From Thermocaproicibacter sp036260805 (lineage in GTDB: Bacteria; Bacillota; Clostridia; Oscillospirales; Acutalibacteraceae), in the NCBI GenBank assembly GCA_036260805.1, contig DATALZ010000074.1, positions 22,606 to 86,605 on the forward strand: DNA of 64,000 nucleotides, written 5' to 3'. The position numbers and the translations under genes are program-made. Every line of letters begins with the position of its first letter. Position 1 is the first letter of the stretch. Shown here one piece after another: positions 34,970 through 43,770 of this stretch. The notes under the pieces are model-generated. The model saw nothing but the letters and a program-made list of their open reading frames with translations. It made no database searches and was not told the DNA's origin.

Positions 34970-35678
34970 GACATCAATTCTGATTGTAGAGGACGACAAG
35001 GCCGTCCGCAACTTAATGACAACAACGATGAAAGCGAACGGCTACGCTTACCATACCGCCGAAACAGGCGAATCCGCAATTCTGCAGGCGGCATCTGCTA
35101 AACCGGACGTGATGGTTCTTGATTTGGGCCTGCCGGATATTGACGGCGTCGACATCATCAAAAAAGTACGCACATGGACCAACAACCCGATTATCGTTGT
35201 AAGTGCAAGAAGCGAAGATAAAGATAAAATAGACGCACTGGACGCCGGCGCGGACGATTACCTTACCAAGCCTTTCAGCATTGATGAACTGCTGGCAAGA
35301 ATTCGTGTAGCCGTACGAAAGATGAATTACGACAACAGCGCTGCTTCGAAAAATTCCGCAGTATTTGAAAACGGCGGATTGAAGATTGATTACGCCGCAG
35401 GATGCGTATTCGTTGACGGCGCAGAAATCCACCTGACGCCGATTGAATACAAGCTGATCTGCCTGCTCGCAAGAAATGTCGGCAAAGTTCTTACCCACAA
35501 CTACATTCTTCATGAAATCTGGGGCAATGCATCTGAAAGCGACACTCCTTCGCTCCGGGTCTTTATGGCAACTCTTCGCAAAAAAATTGAAAAAGATCCG
35601 TCAAACCCGATTTATATTCAGACGCATATCGGCATCGGATACCGAATGATCCGAATTCAGGACGACAGCGAGAAATAA
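34962..35678 (+). CDS. kdpE: KdpE response regulator
   Basis: This 238-residue OmpR/PhoB-type regulator has a receiver domain with acidic pocket EDD (residues 10-12), phospho-acceptor Asp54 (MVLDLGLPDIDG) and a C-terminal winged helix (VFMATLRKKIEKDP, THIGIGYRM). It should activate kdpFABC when phosphorylated by KdpD; direct-repeat boxes upstream of kdpF are candidate sites. It ends the operon, followed by a terminator. Confidence 0.95.
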   Translation: MNKTSILIVEDDKAVRNLMTTTMKANGYAYHTAETGESAILQAASAKPDVMVLDLGLPDIDGVDIIKKVRTWTNNPIIVVSARSEDKDKIDALDAGADDYLTKPFSIDELLARIRVAVRKMNYDNSAASKNSAVFENGGLKIDYAAGCVFVDGAEIHLTPIEYKLICLLARNVGKVLTHNYILHEIWGNASESDTPSLRVFMATLRKKIEKDPSNPIYIQTHIGIGYRMIRIQDDSEK

Positions 35679-35691
35679 TTTGCAGAAAAAT

Positions 35692-35728
35692 ACCCTTTGC
35701 TGAAAAAACAGCAGAGGGTTTATTTTTA
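35692..35728 (+). terminator. Intrinsic terminator of the kdp operon
   Basis: ACCCTTTGCTG pairs with CAGCAGAGGGT (one wobble), followed by TTATTTTTATT. Confidence 0.82.
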
Positions 35729-35734
35729 TTCAGC

Positions 35735-36454
35735 TCACATTTTAAAAAAGCTGCAGGCGATTGCAACGATCAATGCCGGAAGAAGATTTCCCACTTTAAA
35801 CTTTTTGCCGAAAGACAGGTTAATACCCACGCAGAAAATCAGAATAGAGCCAACATAGGAGATATTCTGAATCATCTGCTGGGTCAGAACCGGCTGGATA
35901 AAATGGGCAAACACTGTAATCAGGCCCTGAAAAACTCCCAAAGGCAGTGCTGAGAAAATAACACCTTTTCCATATGCCGATGCCAAAACCATAACAATGA
36001 TGAAATCAAGAATCGCTTTTGTAAAAAGCATGGTAGCGTCACCGGAAATTCCGTCCTGCACAGACCCTACTACCGCCATTGCCCCGATGCAAATGACCAT
36101 AGTCGCCGTTACAAAACCTTCCACAAATTTTGGATCACCGCTGCTTTTTGCTTTCTGCTTCAGCCATTCGCCAAAATGCTCTATCTTTTCTTCTATATTA
36201 ATCGCCTCGCCGATCAGCCCGCCCAACACAAGAGAAACAATCATAACCATTGTGCCCGTCGTATCCAGAGCAGAACCGTGAATTACAAAAATCCCCTTCA
36301 AGGTTCCCGCAATTCCAAGGAACATGGTAGAGAGACCTAATGCCTGCATTAAAATATCCTGAAACCGCTGTTTTAACCCTCCGTTGAAGAGCATCCCAAT
36401 CATACTGCCGACAATTACCGCAGATACATTTACTATCGTTCCCAAGCCTACCAT
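35735..36454 (-). CDS. DUF554 family membrane protein
   Basis: A protein of about 239 residues, mostly hydrophobic, with around seven membrane segments. The N-terminus MVGLGTIVNVSAVIVGSMIG and the segment GGLIGEAINIEEKIE are typical of DUF554 (YdfK/YqgA-like) proteins. Function is unknown. I prefer the ATG at 36454, which matches the family start; the ATG at 36484 is only about 9 nt from the predicted transcription start. It converges on kdpE with the shared terminator between them. Confidence 0.85.
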   Translation of the reverse strand: MVGLGTIVNVSAVIVGSMIGMLFNGGLKQRFQDILMQALGLSTMFLGIAGTLKGIFVIHGSALDTTGTMVMIVSLVLGGLIGEAINIEEKIEHFGEWLKQKAKSSGDPKFVEGFVTATMVICIGAMAVVGSVQDGISGDATMLFTKAILDFIIVMVLASAYGKGVIFSALPLGVFQGLITVFAHFIQPVLTQQMIQNISYVGSILIFCVGINLSFGKKFKVGNLLPALIVAIACSFFKM

Positions 36455-36499
36455 TATGTATTTTACCCCGCCCAACCTTCTCATTTTCTGTATTAATTT

Positions 36500-36528
36500 A
36501 GTATATACTTGCAGACAAGAGGATTCAA
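36500..36528 (-). promoter_or_regulatory. Sigma-A promoter of the DUF554 gene
   Basis: TTGAAT, 17 bp, TATACT on the minus strand, about 45 bp before the preferred start at 36454. Confidence 0.65.
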
Positions 36529-36617
36529 TGGCAAATCAAATTACATTAAAATCGTAAGGAAAACACTGAGAAAACGAGACGATATCCAGTCCTAAGGTTG
36601 GTTTTCTTAAAACAAGA

Positions 36618-37073
36618 TTATATTTCTATATGAAAAAGGATGATGCAAAGCCCTAATACGGCGACGTATAATGTTGCAAAGTAGTATTGCCAGGATAACT
36701 TTTTCTTGTACAAATATAGAAATAGCATACCTACAGCCAATGTTCCAATCGCCGTTATGAAAAACTTAGGCTGTTGATACAAAAGTAATCCAATCATTAC
36801 AAGGACGACCATCAAAGGCAAAGTTAAATAAGTTGCCTTAACAAGGGTGTTAAGTTTAGATTTAAGAACAAACCATGAAATTATAAAGATCAGTGTCAAA
36901 CAGAAAGCTCTGCTAAATATAGACGGCGCAGTATTCTGAGGCATTCCCATAATTTTTTGTAAAGTATTTATGATAAGTGCAGAAAGCAAAAACGCTGCAT
37001 TAAAAAGAACAAATCCGCCCAACATTATCACGAATGCAGATAATATATTCTTCTGCCAATTTTTAAGTTTCAT
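36618..37073 (-). CDS. Small integral membrane protein, unknown function
   Basis: A protein of about 151 residues with roughly five hydrophobic segments, a basic N-terminus (MKLKNWQKN) and the sequence YLYKKKLSWQYY between the last two helices. I do not recognise a family. ATG 37073 is the likely start; a GTG at 37082 is possible, and the SD is weak for both. It lies 58 bp downstream of the permease gene on the same strand and may be cotranscribed with it. Confidence 0.6.
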   Translation of the reverse strand: MKLKNWQKNILSAFVIMLGGFVLFNAAFLLSALIINTLQKIMGMPQNTAPSIFSRAFCLTLIFIISWFVLKSKLNTLVKATYLTLPLMVVLVMIGLLLYQQPKFFITAIGTLAVGMLFLYLYKKKLSWQYYFATLYVAVLGLCIILFHIEI

Positions 37074-37131
37074 TCTATCCACTCATTTTCAAACAATTAA
37101 TTGAGCCGAATTTCTGCCATAACCACTGATC

Positions 37132-38472
37132 TTATCTGTTTAAAACATGATACTTTTTAAGGATAAAATAGCATAAAATCAACCCTGCCAGCAGTACAAT
37201 GCCGCTCACCAATCCGGAAATCTGGCCCGGATACAACGGAGACGTTGCGAATACGGCTAAAATCAACGCCATTTCAATAAATGACGTGTAGGGATAACCC
37301 GGCGCTTTGTATTTTAATTTTTCCGGCTTTTCCCGCAAAGTTTTCTTTCGGTAGAAATAATGAGTAACCGAAATTGTCAGCCAGTTAAACATGGCAAGGA
37401 ATCCGCTGGACGTGGCGAGAATAATAAAAACTTTTTGCGGCAGAAAATACGATAGGATGGCAGTGAACAAAAGGGCAGCACTGCTGATTCCAAGCGCATA
37501 AACCGGCACGCCGTTTTTATTGTTTTTTAAAAAGAGTTTTGGGGCCTGCCCTTCTCTGCTGAGTGAATTCAGCATTCGGGATGAGCTGTACATGGATGAA
37601 TTCAGCCCCGACAAAGCTGCCGTAAGAACTATAAAGTTCAAAATGCTGTCCGAATACGGGATTTTAATACGGTTCATGATTTGAACGAAAGGGCTTTCTG
37701 TGGAAGAGAACGAATTCCAAGGAGTTAATAGAATAATAAACAGAATCGACAGAGTGTAAAGAGCTATTACGATAATATTGATAATTGAAATGGCTGCAGG
37801 GGCGTTTTTCTCCGGATTTTCCGTGTCTGCGATCGCTAGCCCGATAATACCGGTTCCCGTAAAAGAAAACATGACCATTATCATGGAAGCAAAAACTCCG
37901 CCGATGCCGTTCGGCAGAAAGCTTTTGATTGAGGAAAAAGGATTGGTCAGTTTAGAGTCCAAACGGATAACTCCAAGTAAAGTAAGAATGCCAAATAAGA
38001 TAAACAGCACCAATGCGATTACTTTGATTGAAGCCAGATATGTTTCAATCCGGCTTAAGCCTTTTAGATCATTCAAATTGACTCCGGCCATAGTTACTGC
38101 AAATATCACGCAGAATACCCAAAGTGGAACAGAAGGAAACCAAAACCGCGCAAATGTTGCCGCAGCCACAACTTCACTTGCCATTCCCAACACGCCGCTG
38201 CACCAGAACATCCAGCCGTTCACAAACCCGATCCACGGGCCAAAGACTTCGGATGCATGCACGCGAAAGGCTCCGGGGGCAGGATTGATTACACACATTT
38301 CGGTGATAAACATCACTTCTAACGCCATGATCAATCCGCCAAACAGATAAGCTAAAATTGCAGCAGGGCCTGCGGTTAATATTACCGTTGAGCTTCCGAG
38401 AAAAAGTCCTGACCCGATAATATTCCCCAACGACATGCTGATAAGATGATTTCGATTAAATCCTTTTTTCAT
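37132..38472 (-). CDS. APC-family amino acid permease
   Basis: A 446-residue protein with about 12 membrane helices. The first helix motif SLGNIIGSGLFLGSS and the helix 6 region (FSFTGTGIIGLAIADTENPEKNAP) are typical of the AAT branch of the APC superfamily. It likely imports an amino acid by proton symport; the substrate is unknown. The SD region is odd: GAGG lies 14 nt from the ATG, in the loop of a possible AAGCTGT/ACAGCTT hairpin. It could be cotranscribed with the small membrane protein downstream. Confidence 0.88.
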   Translation of the reverse strand: MKKGFNRNHLISMSLGNIIGSGLFLGSSTVILTAGPAAILAYLFGGLIMALEVMFITEMCVINPAPGAFRVHASEVFGPWIGFVNGWMFWCSGVLGMASEVVAAATFARFWFPSVPLWVFCVIFAVTMAGVNLNDLKGLSRIETYLASIKVIALVLFILFGILTLLGVIRLDSKLTNPFSSIKSFLPNGIGGVFASMIMVMFSFTGTGIIGLAIADTENPEKNAPAAISIINIIVIALYTLSILFIILLTPWNSFSSTESPFVQIMNRIKIPYSDSILNFIVLTAALSGLNSSMYSSSRMLNSLSREGQAPKLFLKNNKNGVPVYALGISSAALLFTAILSYFLPQKVFIILATSSGFLAMFNWLTISVTHYFYRKKTLREKPEKLKYKAPGYPYTSFIEMALILAVFATSPLYPGQISGLVSGIVLLAGLILCYFILKKYHVLNR

Positions 38473-38572
38473 AGGTAAGCTGTTATCCTCTTTAAAGTAA
38501 TTTACAGCTTTATATTACCCGGGATCATCTCTAATATTGAAAACAATCTACTTTAGAATTTATTTATAAATA

Positions 38573-38601
38573 AGAAAAAGCGGAAGGTATTCACCCTCCG
38601 C
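38573..38601 (-). terminator. Intrinsic terminator downstream of the GH94 gene
   Basis: Minus-strand GCGGAGGG pairs with CCTTCCGC (one wobble), followed by TTTTTCTT. It is 113 bp past the GH94 stop codon. Confidence 0.75.
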
Positions 38602-38626
38602 ATTCCAGGTCAATCGTAGAATTTCG

Positions 38627-38663
38627 TAAGTTCATCCCCCGCCGCAGGCGGGGGATGAACTTA
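38627..38663. repeat. Perfect 17-bp GC-rich palindrome
   Basis: TAAGTTCATCCCCCGCC, a GCA loop, then its exact reverse complement. It would form an extremely stable hairpin on either strand. There is no clear T-run. It lies between the GH94 stop codon and the terminator listed just before it. Confidence 0.85.
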
Positions 38664-38713
38664 TTATATCTAATAATTCTAAATGAATTGCTGTAATATT
38701 GATCTTCTGAATC

Positions 38714-41104
38714 CTATTTCAGCATGGTTACAATGACAGCATTTACAGGTTTCAGTTCAGCAGCAGGAATAAAATCTCCGCTGAGTTTCTTGCCGTTGAG
38801 CTCAATCACTGCTTTACTGCCCTCTGCACCATCCGGGTTTTGCACCGTAATATTCAGTGTTGTACCACGGAACTGCTTTCTCATAGAAAAATTCTTCCAG
38901 TCGGACGGGACGGACGGGCAGATTACTATACCGTCGATAACCGCCCTCAGGCCTAATATTCCTTCTACACAGCCAACCATCACGGTAGATGCGGTGCCTG
39001 TCAGCCAATGAACATGCGCTCTGCCGAATTTAGGACTGAATTTTCCCTCTGTGAACTGACCGTGTGCATACGGCTCGATCTTTCGAATTTCGGCCCGATC
39101 GTTCATATCGGCCGGACTGCTCTCTTTGAAATACCGGAATGCCTTGTTGCCGCGGCCCAAAAGTGATTCAGCCAGAATCAGCCAGCCCTGCGGCTGAGAG
39201 AAAATTCCGCCGTTTTCTTTTGTAGACGCGTTGAACAACAGCATCCGCGCACCGTCGAAAGCATGATCTTTATATGGCGGGTCAAGGAGCATTGCTCCGT
39301 ACTCCGTATTCAGGCGGGCCGCAACCTTATCCAAAGCTATTTTGCTTTGGTTATGATCGGCACAGCCGCTGATGACCGCCCAGGACTGCGGGTTCAGCCA
39401 GAAGTTTGCTTCGGAGTCATCCTTTGAACCAACTTTATGGCCGTCTTCACGGATACCGCGGATAAACTGGTCGCCTTCCCAGCAATTTTTCTGAATGCTC
39501 TCTTTCAGCTTTCCAGATTCAGCTTCCAAAGTCTCAGCGTATGCCGAATCTTTCTTCCAGACTGCAAAATCTTTCAGGATGCCCATCGCATAATAAAGCT
39601 GAAATGCAACGAAAGCAGACTCGCCTTTTTCGCCCATTCGCAGACAGTCGTTCCAATCTGCGCTGAGACCGGCAGGCATTCCATGCGCGCCGCTGTGTTC
39701 CAAACTGAATTGTACTGCGCGTTTTAAGTGGTCATAAACCGTTGCTTCCCCTTTATTGGCAAAGGGAATGACCTCATCCAAGAATTCCGTATTCCCGGAT
39801 TCACAGATATACTTCCATACAGTCGGGAACAGCCAGAGAGCATCGTCGGCGCGGTACGGGTCATAATTATAACCGTCCTCACCCGGAAGCTTCACATGCC
39901 CGGGTTTATGGTCAAAGGCAATCAGCGGCAGGCCTGCGCCATTATCGACCTGACCGGATATCATCAGCCGGATTTTATCAAGCGCCATATCCGGCGCCAG
40001 ATGGAGAATTCCCTGAATATCCTGAACCGTATCACGGTAACCATAACCGTTTCGCAGGCCACAATAAACAAAGGACGCTGCGCGTGACCAGATAAAGGTC
40101 ATAAAGCATTGGTACGCGTTCCAGGTGTTGACCATGTGATTAAAACTCTCGTCGGGAGTATGTACTTCCAGACCGCTGAGTTTATCGTGCCAGAACTGTT
40201 TCAGCTCGGCCCATTCTTTTTCTGCCTGCGACGGGTCTGTATAGGAATCTGCTATTTTCTTTGCTTCGGTTTCGTCATGCGCGCCAAGCAGAAAACAAAA
40301 CTCCCTACTTTCACCGGGTTTAAGGGTAATATCAGTCTGCAATGCTCCGCAGGGGTTTCCGTTATAATTCAGACTGTTTCCGCAGTCACCCCGTACTACC
40401 GCGGCAGGGTTCGCATAGGAATGATAATTGCCGACAAATTCTTCTCTGTCTCCGCAGTAGGACGAAACCTTCTCCCCGGCCAATGCAAAAAAACGCTCCA
40501 ATCCATTGGAACCGTCCGGTTTTCTGTCGCAATTCTCATTACGGGTCTGAAGAATCATGTTCCCGTTTTTAAAGTAAGTGCGTGTGATAAACTGCGTATA
40601 CTGGAGATTGACTCCATCCTGTTCGTAATTGCTGTCCGTCGTGAGTTCGGCATATCCGATTACGGAAAGGCTGCGTTCTTCACTGCCGGTATTCTGAATG
40701 CGTAAACGCCAGACTTCATATGTTTTCCCAAGAGGCACATAGTAAAGCGTTTCGGTTTTAATGCTGGAATATTGTGACGAAATCACCGTGTAGAAAGTTC
40801 CATGGCGGCATTCGCTTTGATACTGATCCAAGGACTTGCCCACGGGCTGCCAAGAACCAGACCAGTAATCTCCGTTTTTCCGGTCGTACAGATAAACATA
40901 TCTGCCCGGCTGATCGTTATAGTTGAAGCGGTAACGCAAAACCCTGCCGTTGGCACCGGATTTTACAAAACTGTACCCGCCCGCATTATTGGAAATAATG
41001 GCGCCGTATTCCGGTGAGCCGAGATAATTTGCCCATGGAGCCGGAGTATCCGGTTTTGTGATGACATACTCTCTGTTTTTTTCATCGAAGTAACCGTATT
41101 TCAT
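38714..41104 (-). CDS. GH94 phosphorylase, probably cellobiose phosphorylase
   Basis: This 796-residue protein is the normal length for cellobiose phosphorylase. The N-terminus MKYGYFDEKNREYVITKP and NNAGGYSF, the sugar-site GYGYRDTVQDIQG, the catalytic-acid region SADWNDCLRMG and GRAHVHWLTGTAST all fit GH94. It would split an imported beta-glucoside disaccharide with phosphate, giving glucose 1-phosphate and a sugar and saving ATP. Cellobiose is the best guess from similarity to my memory of the family; related specificities are possible. There is no signal peptide. AGGGGGA stands 4-5 nt before the ATG. Its promoter region contains a CGAAAA/TTTTCG palindrome. Confidence 0.88.
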   Translation of the reverse strand: MKYGYFDEKNREYVITKPDTPAPWANYLGSPEYGAIISNNAGGYSFVKSGANGRVLRYRFNYNDQPGRYVYLYDRKNGDYWSGSWQPVGKSLDQYQSECRHGTFYTVISSQYSSIKTETLYYVPLGKTYEVWRLRIQNTGSEERSLSVIGYAELTTDSNYEQDGVNLQYTQFITRTYFKNGNMILQTRNENCDRKPDGSNGLERFFALAGEKVSSYCGDREEFVGNYHSYANPAAVVRGDCGNSLNYNGNPCGALQTDITLKPGESREFCFLLGAHDETEAKKIADSYTDPSQAEKEWAELKQFWHDKLSGLEVHTPDESFNHMVNTWNAYQCFMTFIWSRAASFVYCGLRNGYGYRDTVQDIQGILHLAPDMALDKIRLMISGQVDNGAGLPLIAFDHKPGHVKLPGEDGYNYDPYRADDALWLFPTVWKYICESGNTEFLDEVIPFANKGEATVYDHLKRAVQFSLEHSGAHGMPAGLSADWNDCLRMGEKGESAFVAFQLYYAMGILKDFAVWKKDSAYAETLEAESGKLKESIQKNCWEGDQFIRGIREDGHKVGSKDDSEANFWLNPQSWAVISGCADHNQSKIALDKVAARLNTEYGAMLLDPPYKDHAFDGARMLLFNASTKENGGIFSQPQGWLILAESLLGRGNKAFRYFKESSPADMNDRAEIRKIEPYAHGQFTEGKFSPKFGRAHVHWLTGTASTVMVGCVEGILGLRAVIDGIVICPSVPSDWKNFSMRKQFRGTTLNITVQNPDGAEGSKAVIELNGKKLSGDFIPAAELKPVNAVIVTMLK

Positions 41105-41140
41105 ACAATCCCCCTAATGTCCTCTTAATTTCATCTAATA

Positions 41141-41164
41141 ATTATACTATCGAAAATGTTTTCG
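41141..41164 (-). promoter_or_regulatory. Promoter -10 and operator candidate of the GH94 gene
   Basis: Minus-strand TATAAT (41146-41141) lies just after CGAAAACATTTTCG (41164-41151), a near-perfect palindrome placed between the -10 and -35 positions, where a LacI-type repressor would block RNA polymerase. Confidence 0.6.
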
Positions 41165-41312
41165 CTATAGTTCTAAATTTCAAATTATGCTGCTTTCTTC
41201 TCTTTATATTTTATATCTCACCACATAATTCTCCAAAAGACTAAACGTTGTTACTCTTTCTTTCCTTCCGGCATATGATATAGATATATTGCTTGGAAAG
41301 GGGATTATCAAT

Positions 41313-41876
41313 TTGAGCCAGGATATAAGCAGCAGGCCTGTAAACTGCTTGAATAAGATAAATATTACGAATATTTTCCGTAAATTGTGGTTCGAGCACA
41401 TGTTCTGGACAAGGTCACTTATTATCAGCACCGCCGCAGAACTGGGGGACTTAAAGTTTGTTACCGATCGCCTTCTTCGAAATCCGGACGACTTTGCCAA
41501 AGAACTGGCTAAATATTATGGGAATGACAAAGCCATGAGATTCAGGAATCTTCTTACAGAACATCTGAACATAGCGGCGAAACTCGTAAACGCTGCAAAA
41601 GCGGGAGATACCGAAACAGCAGACTCTGAAAGAAGAAAATGGTATGTAAATGCAAATGATATAGCAAACTTTCTCGCCAGTATAAATCCCTACTGGTCAC
41701 TCCGCGAGTGGCAGCTGATGCTGTTTGACCATCTGAAGCTGACTGAGCAGGAAGCCGTTGAACGGCTGGGCGGACAATACGGGAACGATGTTGCACTTTT
41801 TGATGCAATGATTGATCAGGGAATGAGAATGGCAGACGTAATGGCAAACGGAATCATACGGCAGTTTTCAATTTAA
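41313..41876 (+). CDS. Conserved helical protein, unknown function
   Basis: A 187-residue, mostly alpha-helical, soluble protein. Notable segments are FRKLWFEHMFWTRSLIIST, LRNPDDFAKELAKYYG, DIANFLASINPYW and LMLFDHLKLTEQEAVERLGG. I recall similar proteins in many Bacillota, sometimes carrying an unhelpful kinase name, but no kinase motif is visible here. Conserved His, Trp and Glu residues could hold a ligand. The best start is TTG 41313, with AAAGGGG 8 nt upstream; no ATG fits. It diverges from the GH94 gene and has its own terminator. Confidence 0.75.
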   Translation: MSQDISSRPVNCLNKINITNIFRKLWFEHMFWTRSLIISTAAELGDLKFVTDRLLRNPDDFAKELAKYYGNDKAMRFRNLLTEHLNIAAKLVNAAKAGDTETADSERRKWYVNANDIANFLASINPYWSLREWQLMLFDHLKLTEQEAVERLGGQYGNDVALFDAMIDQGMRMADVMANGIIRQFSI

Positions 41877-41888
41877 ACAGGTAGTTCA

Positions 41889-41928
41889 GACGGTGCTGCA
41901 AAAATGGAATTTGCAGCATCGTCTTTTT
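41889..41928 (+). terminator. Intrinsic terminator after the helical protein gene
   Basis: GACGGTGCTGCAAA pairs with TTTGCAGCATCGTC (one wobble), followed by TTTTT. Confidence 0.88.
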
Positions 41929-41961
41929 CGGTCGTGAAAAGTCATTTTTTTGAAGAACTTC

Positions 41962-41990
41962 TTTAAACTTTATCCTCGTTGAGATATAAT
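41962..41990 (+). promoter_or_regulatory. Sigma-A promoter of the hprK operon
   Basis: TTTAAA, 17 bp, TATAAT (preceded by TGAGA), 35 bp before the hprK ATG. Confidence 0.65.
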
Positions 41991-42024
41991 AAGAAGTATC
42001 AAACAGAAAGAGGGCGGAACCCCG

Positions 42025-42990
42025 ATGGCCACCACATACACTGTTGCACTCTCAAAAGTGATTAAAGAGCTTTCGCTGAACACGATCAGCATGCCCGGCG
42101 ACCCGGATACGATCCTTGTTTCTTCCATGGACGTGAACCGGCCCGGACTTGAACTAAACGGTTTTTACGATTATTACGACACAAGCCGCATCATCATTTT
42201 CGGAAACGCGGAAACTGCCTATTTAAACTCGATTTCTGCTAAGAAAAGATCGCAGGTACTCAACGACATATTCTCAAAAAAGCCGCCGGCTGCAATTGTC
42301 GCGCGCAACCTGACGCCGGTGCCGGAGCTGATTGAAGCCACAAAGAAAAACGGAGTTCCGCTTCTGAGCACCCCGGAAACAACGTCTGGCCTTGTTGCAC
42401 GTCTCGTATCTTTTATGAATGTTGAGCTGGCTCCGCGTATTACCCGGCACGGCGTGCTGGTTGAAGTATACGGCGAAGGAATTCTGCTTGTCGGCGACAG
42501 CGGCGTCGGCAAAAGTGAAACGGCTATTGAACTGATTAAGCGCGGCCACCGTCTGATTGCAGACGATGCTGTCGTCATTCGCCGTGTTTCGGCGATCTCC
42601 CTTGTCGGTGAAGCGCCGGATAACATAAAGCATTTTATAGAACTGCGCGGCATAGGAATTATTAACGCGCGCAGGATTTTCGGCATGGGCGCTGTTAAGA
42701 TGACCGAAAAAATCGACATGGTTATCAATCTCGAAATCTGGGATAACCAGAAGACCTATGACCGCATGGGAATCGACAGCGAATACACCGAAATCTTAGG
42801 CATCAAGGTGCCTGTGCTGACCATACCGGTAAAACCGGGGCGTAACCTGGCCGTTATTATTGAAGTAGCAGCCATGAACAACCGTCAGAAAAAGATGGGC
42901 TACAACGCTGCGCAGGAACTTCTAAAGAATCTTGGCATGGATATTTCAACAATGCAAAAGACAGAGAAAGAAACAAAACTGAATTTTTAA
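42025..42990 (+). CDS. hprK: HPr kinase/phosphorylase
   Basis: A 321-residue bifunctional enzyme that phosphorylates or dephosphorylates HPr on its regulatory serine, the key switch of carbon catabolite control in Bacillota. Walker A is GDSGVGKS (about 157-164), preceded by the conserved ITRHGVLVEVYG with the catalytic His. The family signature ELRGIGIINARRIFG is intact. GAGGGCGG precedes the ATG. It is the first gene of a long operon (PHP phosphatase, murB, rapZ, whiA, QueG-like, dnaE). Confidence 0.96.
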   Translation: MATTYTVALSKVIKELSLNTISMPGDPDTILVSSMDVNRPGLELNGFYDYYDTSRIIIFGNAETAYLNSISAKKRSQVLNDIFSKKPPAAIVARNLTPVPELIEATKKNGVPLLSTPETTSGLVARLVSFMNVELAPRITRHGVLVEVYGEGILLVGDSGVGKSETAIELIKRGHRLIADDAVVIRRVSAISLVGEAPDNIKHFIELRGIGIINARRIFGMGAVKMTEKIDMVINLEIWDNQKTYDRMGIDSEYTEILGIKVPVLTIPVKPGRNLAVIIEVAAMNNRQKKMGYNAAQELLKNLGMDISTMQKTEKETKLNF

Positions 42991-43026
42991 CCGCCCCAGC
43001 GGATACATTAGGAATGGAGAACAGGA

Positions 43027-43758
43027 ATGAACTTAATCGCAGATACTCATATGCACACAGTAGCTTCCACTCACGCATACAGCACAGTTCAGGAAATGGT
43101 TCATGCTGCAGCACAAAAAGGGCTTTACGCCGTTGCAATTACCGACCACGGCGCATGCATGCCGGGGGCGCCGGGAAAATGGTATTTTGAAAATTTGAAA
43201 GTGATTCCCCGTAATCTGGAAGGTGTTCTGGTTCTTCGCGGAGAAGAAGCCGACGTGATCGATTACGACGGAAACACAGACTTGATTGAAACCGACCTTG
43301 ATATTCTTGACTGGGTGGTGGCATCCATCCATCGGCCTATTATGAAGGAAAAAAGTCCAACCGTTGAACAGGTAACAAATGCCTGGATGAATATTGCCAC
43401 AAACCCCAGAGTAAACGTAATCGGCCACAGCGGAACTGCGGAATTTGCTTATGATTTTGAAAAAGTCATTCCTGAATTCGGTCGGAACGGTAAACTCGTG
43501 GAGCTGAACGAAAGTTCGTTTGTCTGGCGGCAAAAGTCGCTGCCCAACTGCAAAAAGATTATGGAACTCTGCAAAAAACACAGCGTTCCGATTATTGTTA
43601 ATACCGATTCCCATTTTTCAACGCAGGTCGGCTGCTTTAAACACAGCCTTAAACTGTTGGAAGAACTTGATTTTCCGGAAGAACTTGTGGTAAATTCCAG
43701 CGTAGAGCGCTTTCAGTCATACCTGAAACAATATACCAAGGTGTTCAGCACAGATTAA
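43027..43758 (+). CDS. PHP-domain phosphatase (YcdX-like)
   Basis: A 243-residue PHP-domain metal-dependent phosphoesterase. Metal ligands sit in DTHMHTVASTHAYST, ITDHG, RGEEAD, VASIHRP, GHSG and NTDSHFSTQVG, matching the YcdX class of trinuclear-zinc phosphatases. The physiological substrate is unknown. It lies 36 bp after hprK and 12 bp before murB, a placement seen in many Clostridia. Confidence 0.9.
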   Translation: MNLIADTHMHTVASTHAYSTVQEMVHAAAQKGLYAVAITDHGACMPGAPGKWYFENLKVIPRNLEGVLVLRGEEADVIDYDGNTDLIETDLDILDWVVASIHRPIMKEKSPTVEQVTNAWMNIATNPRVNVIGHSGTAEFAYDFEKVIPEFGRNGKLVELNESSFVWRQKSLPNCKKIMELCKKHSVPIIVNTDSHFSTQVGCFKHSLKLLEELDFPEELVVNSSVERFQSYLKQYTKVFSTD

Positions 43759-43770
43759 CCGGAGGTTGTC

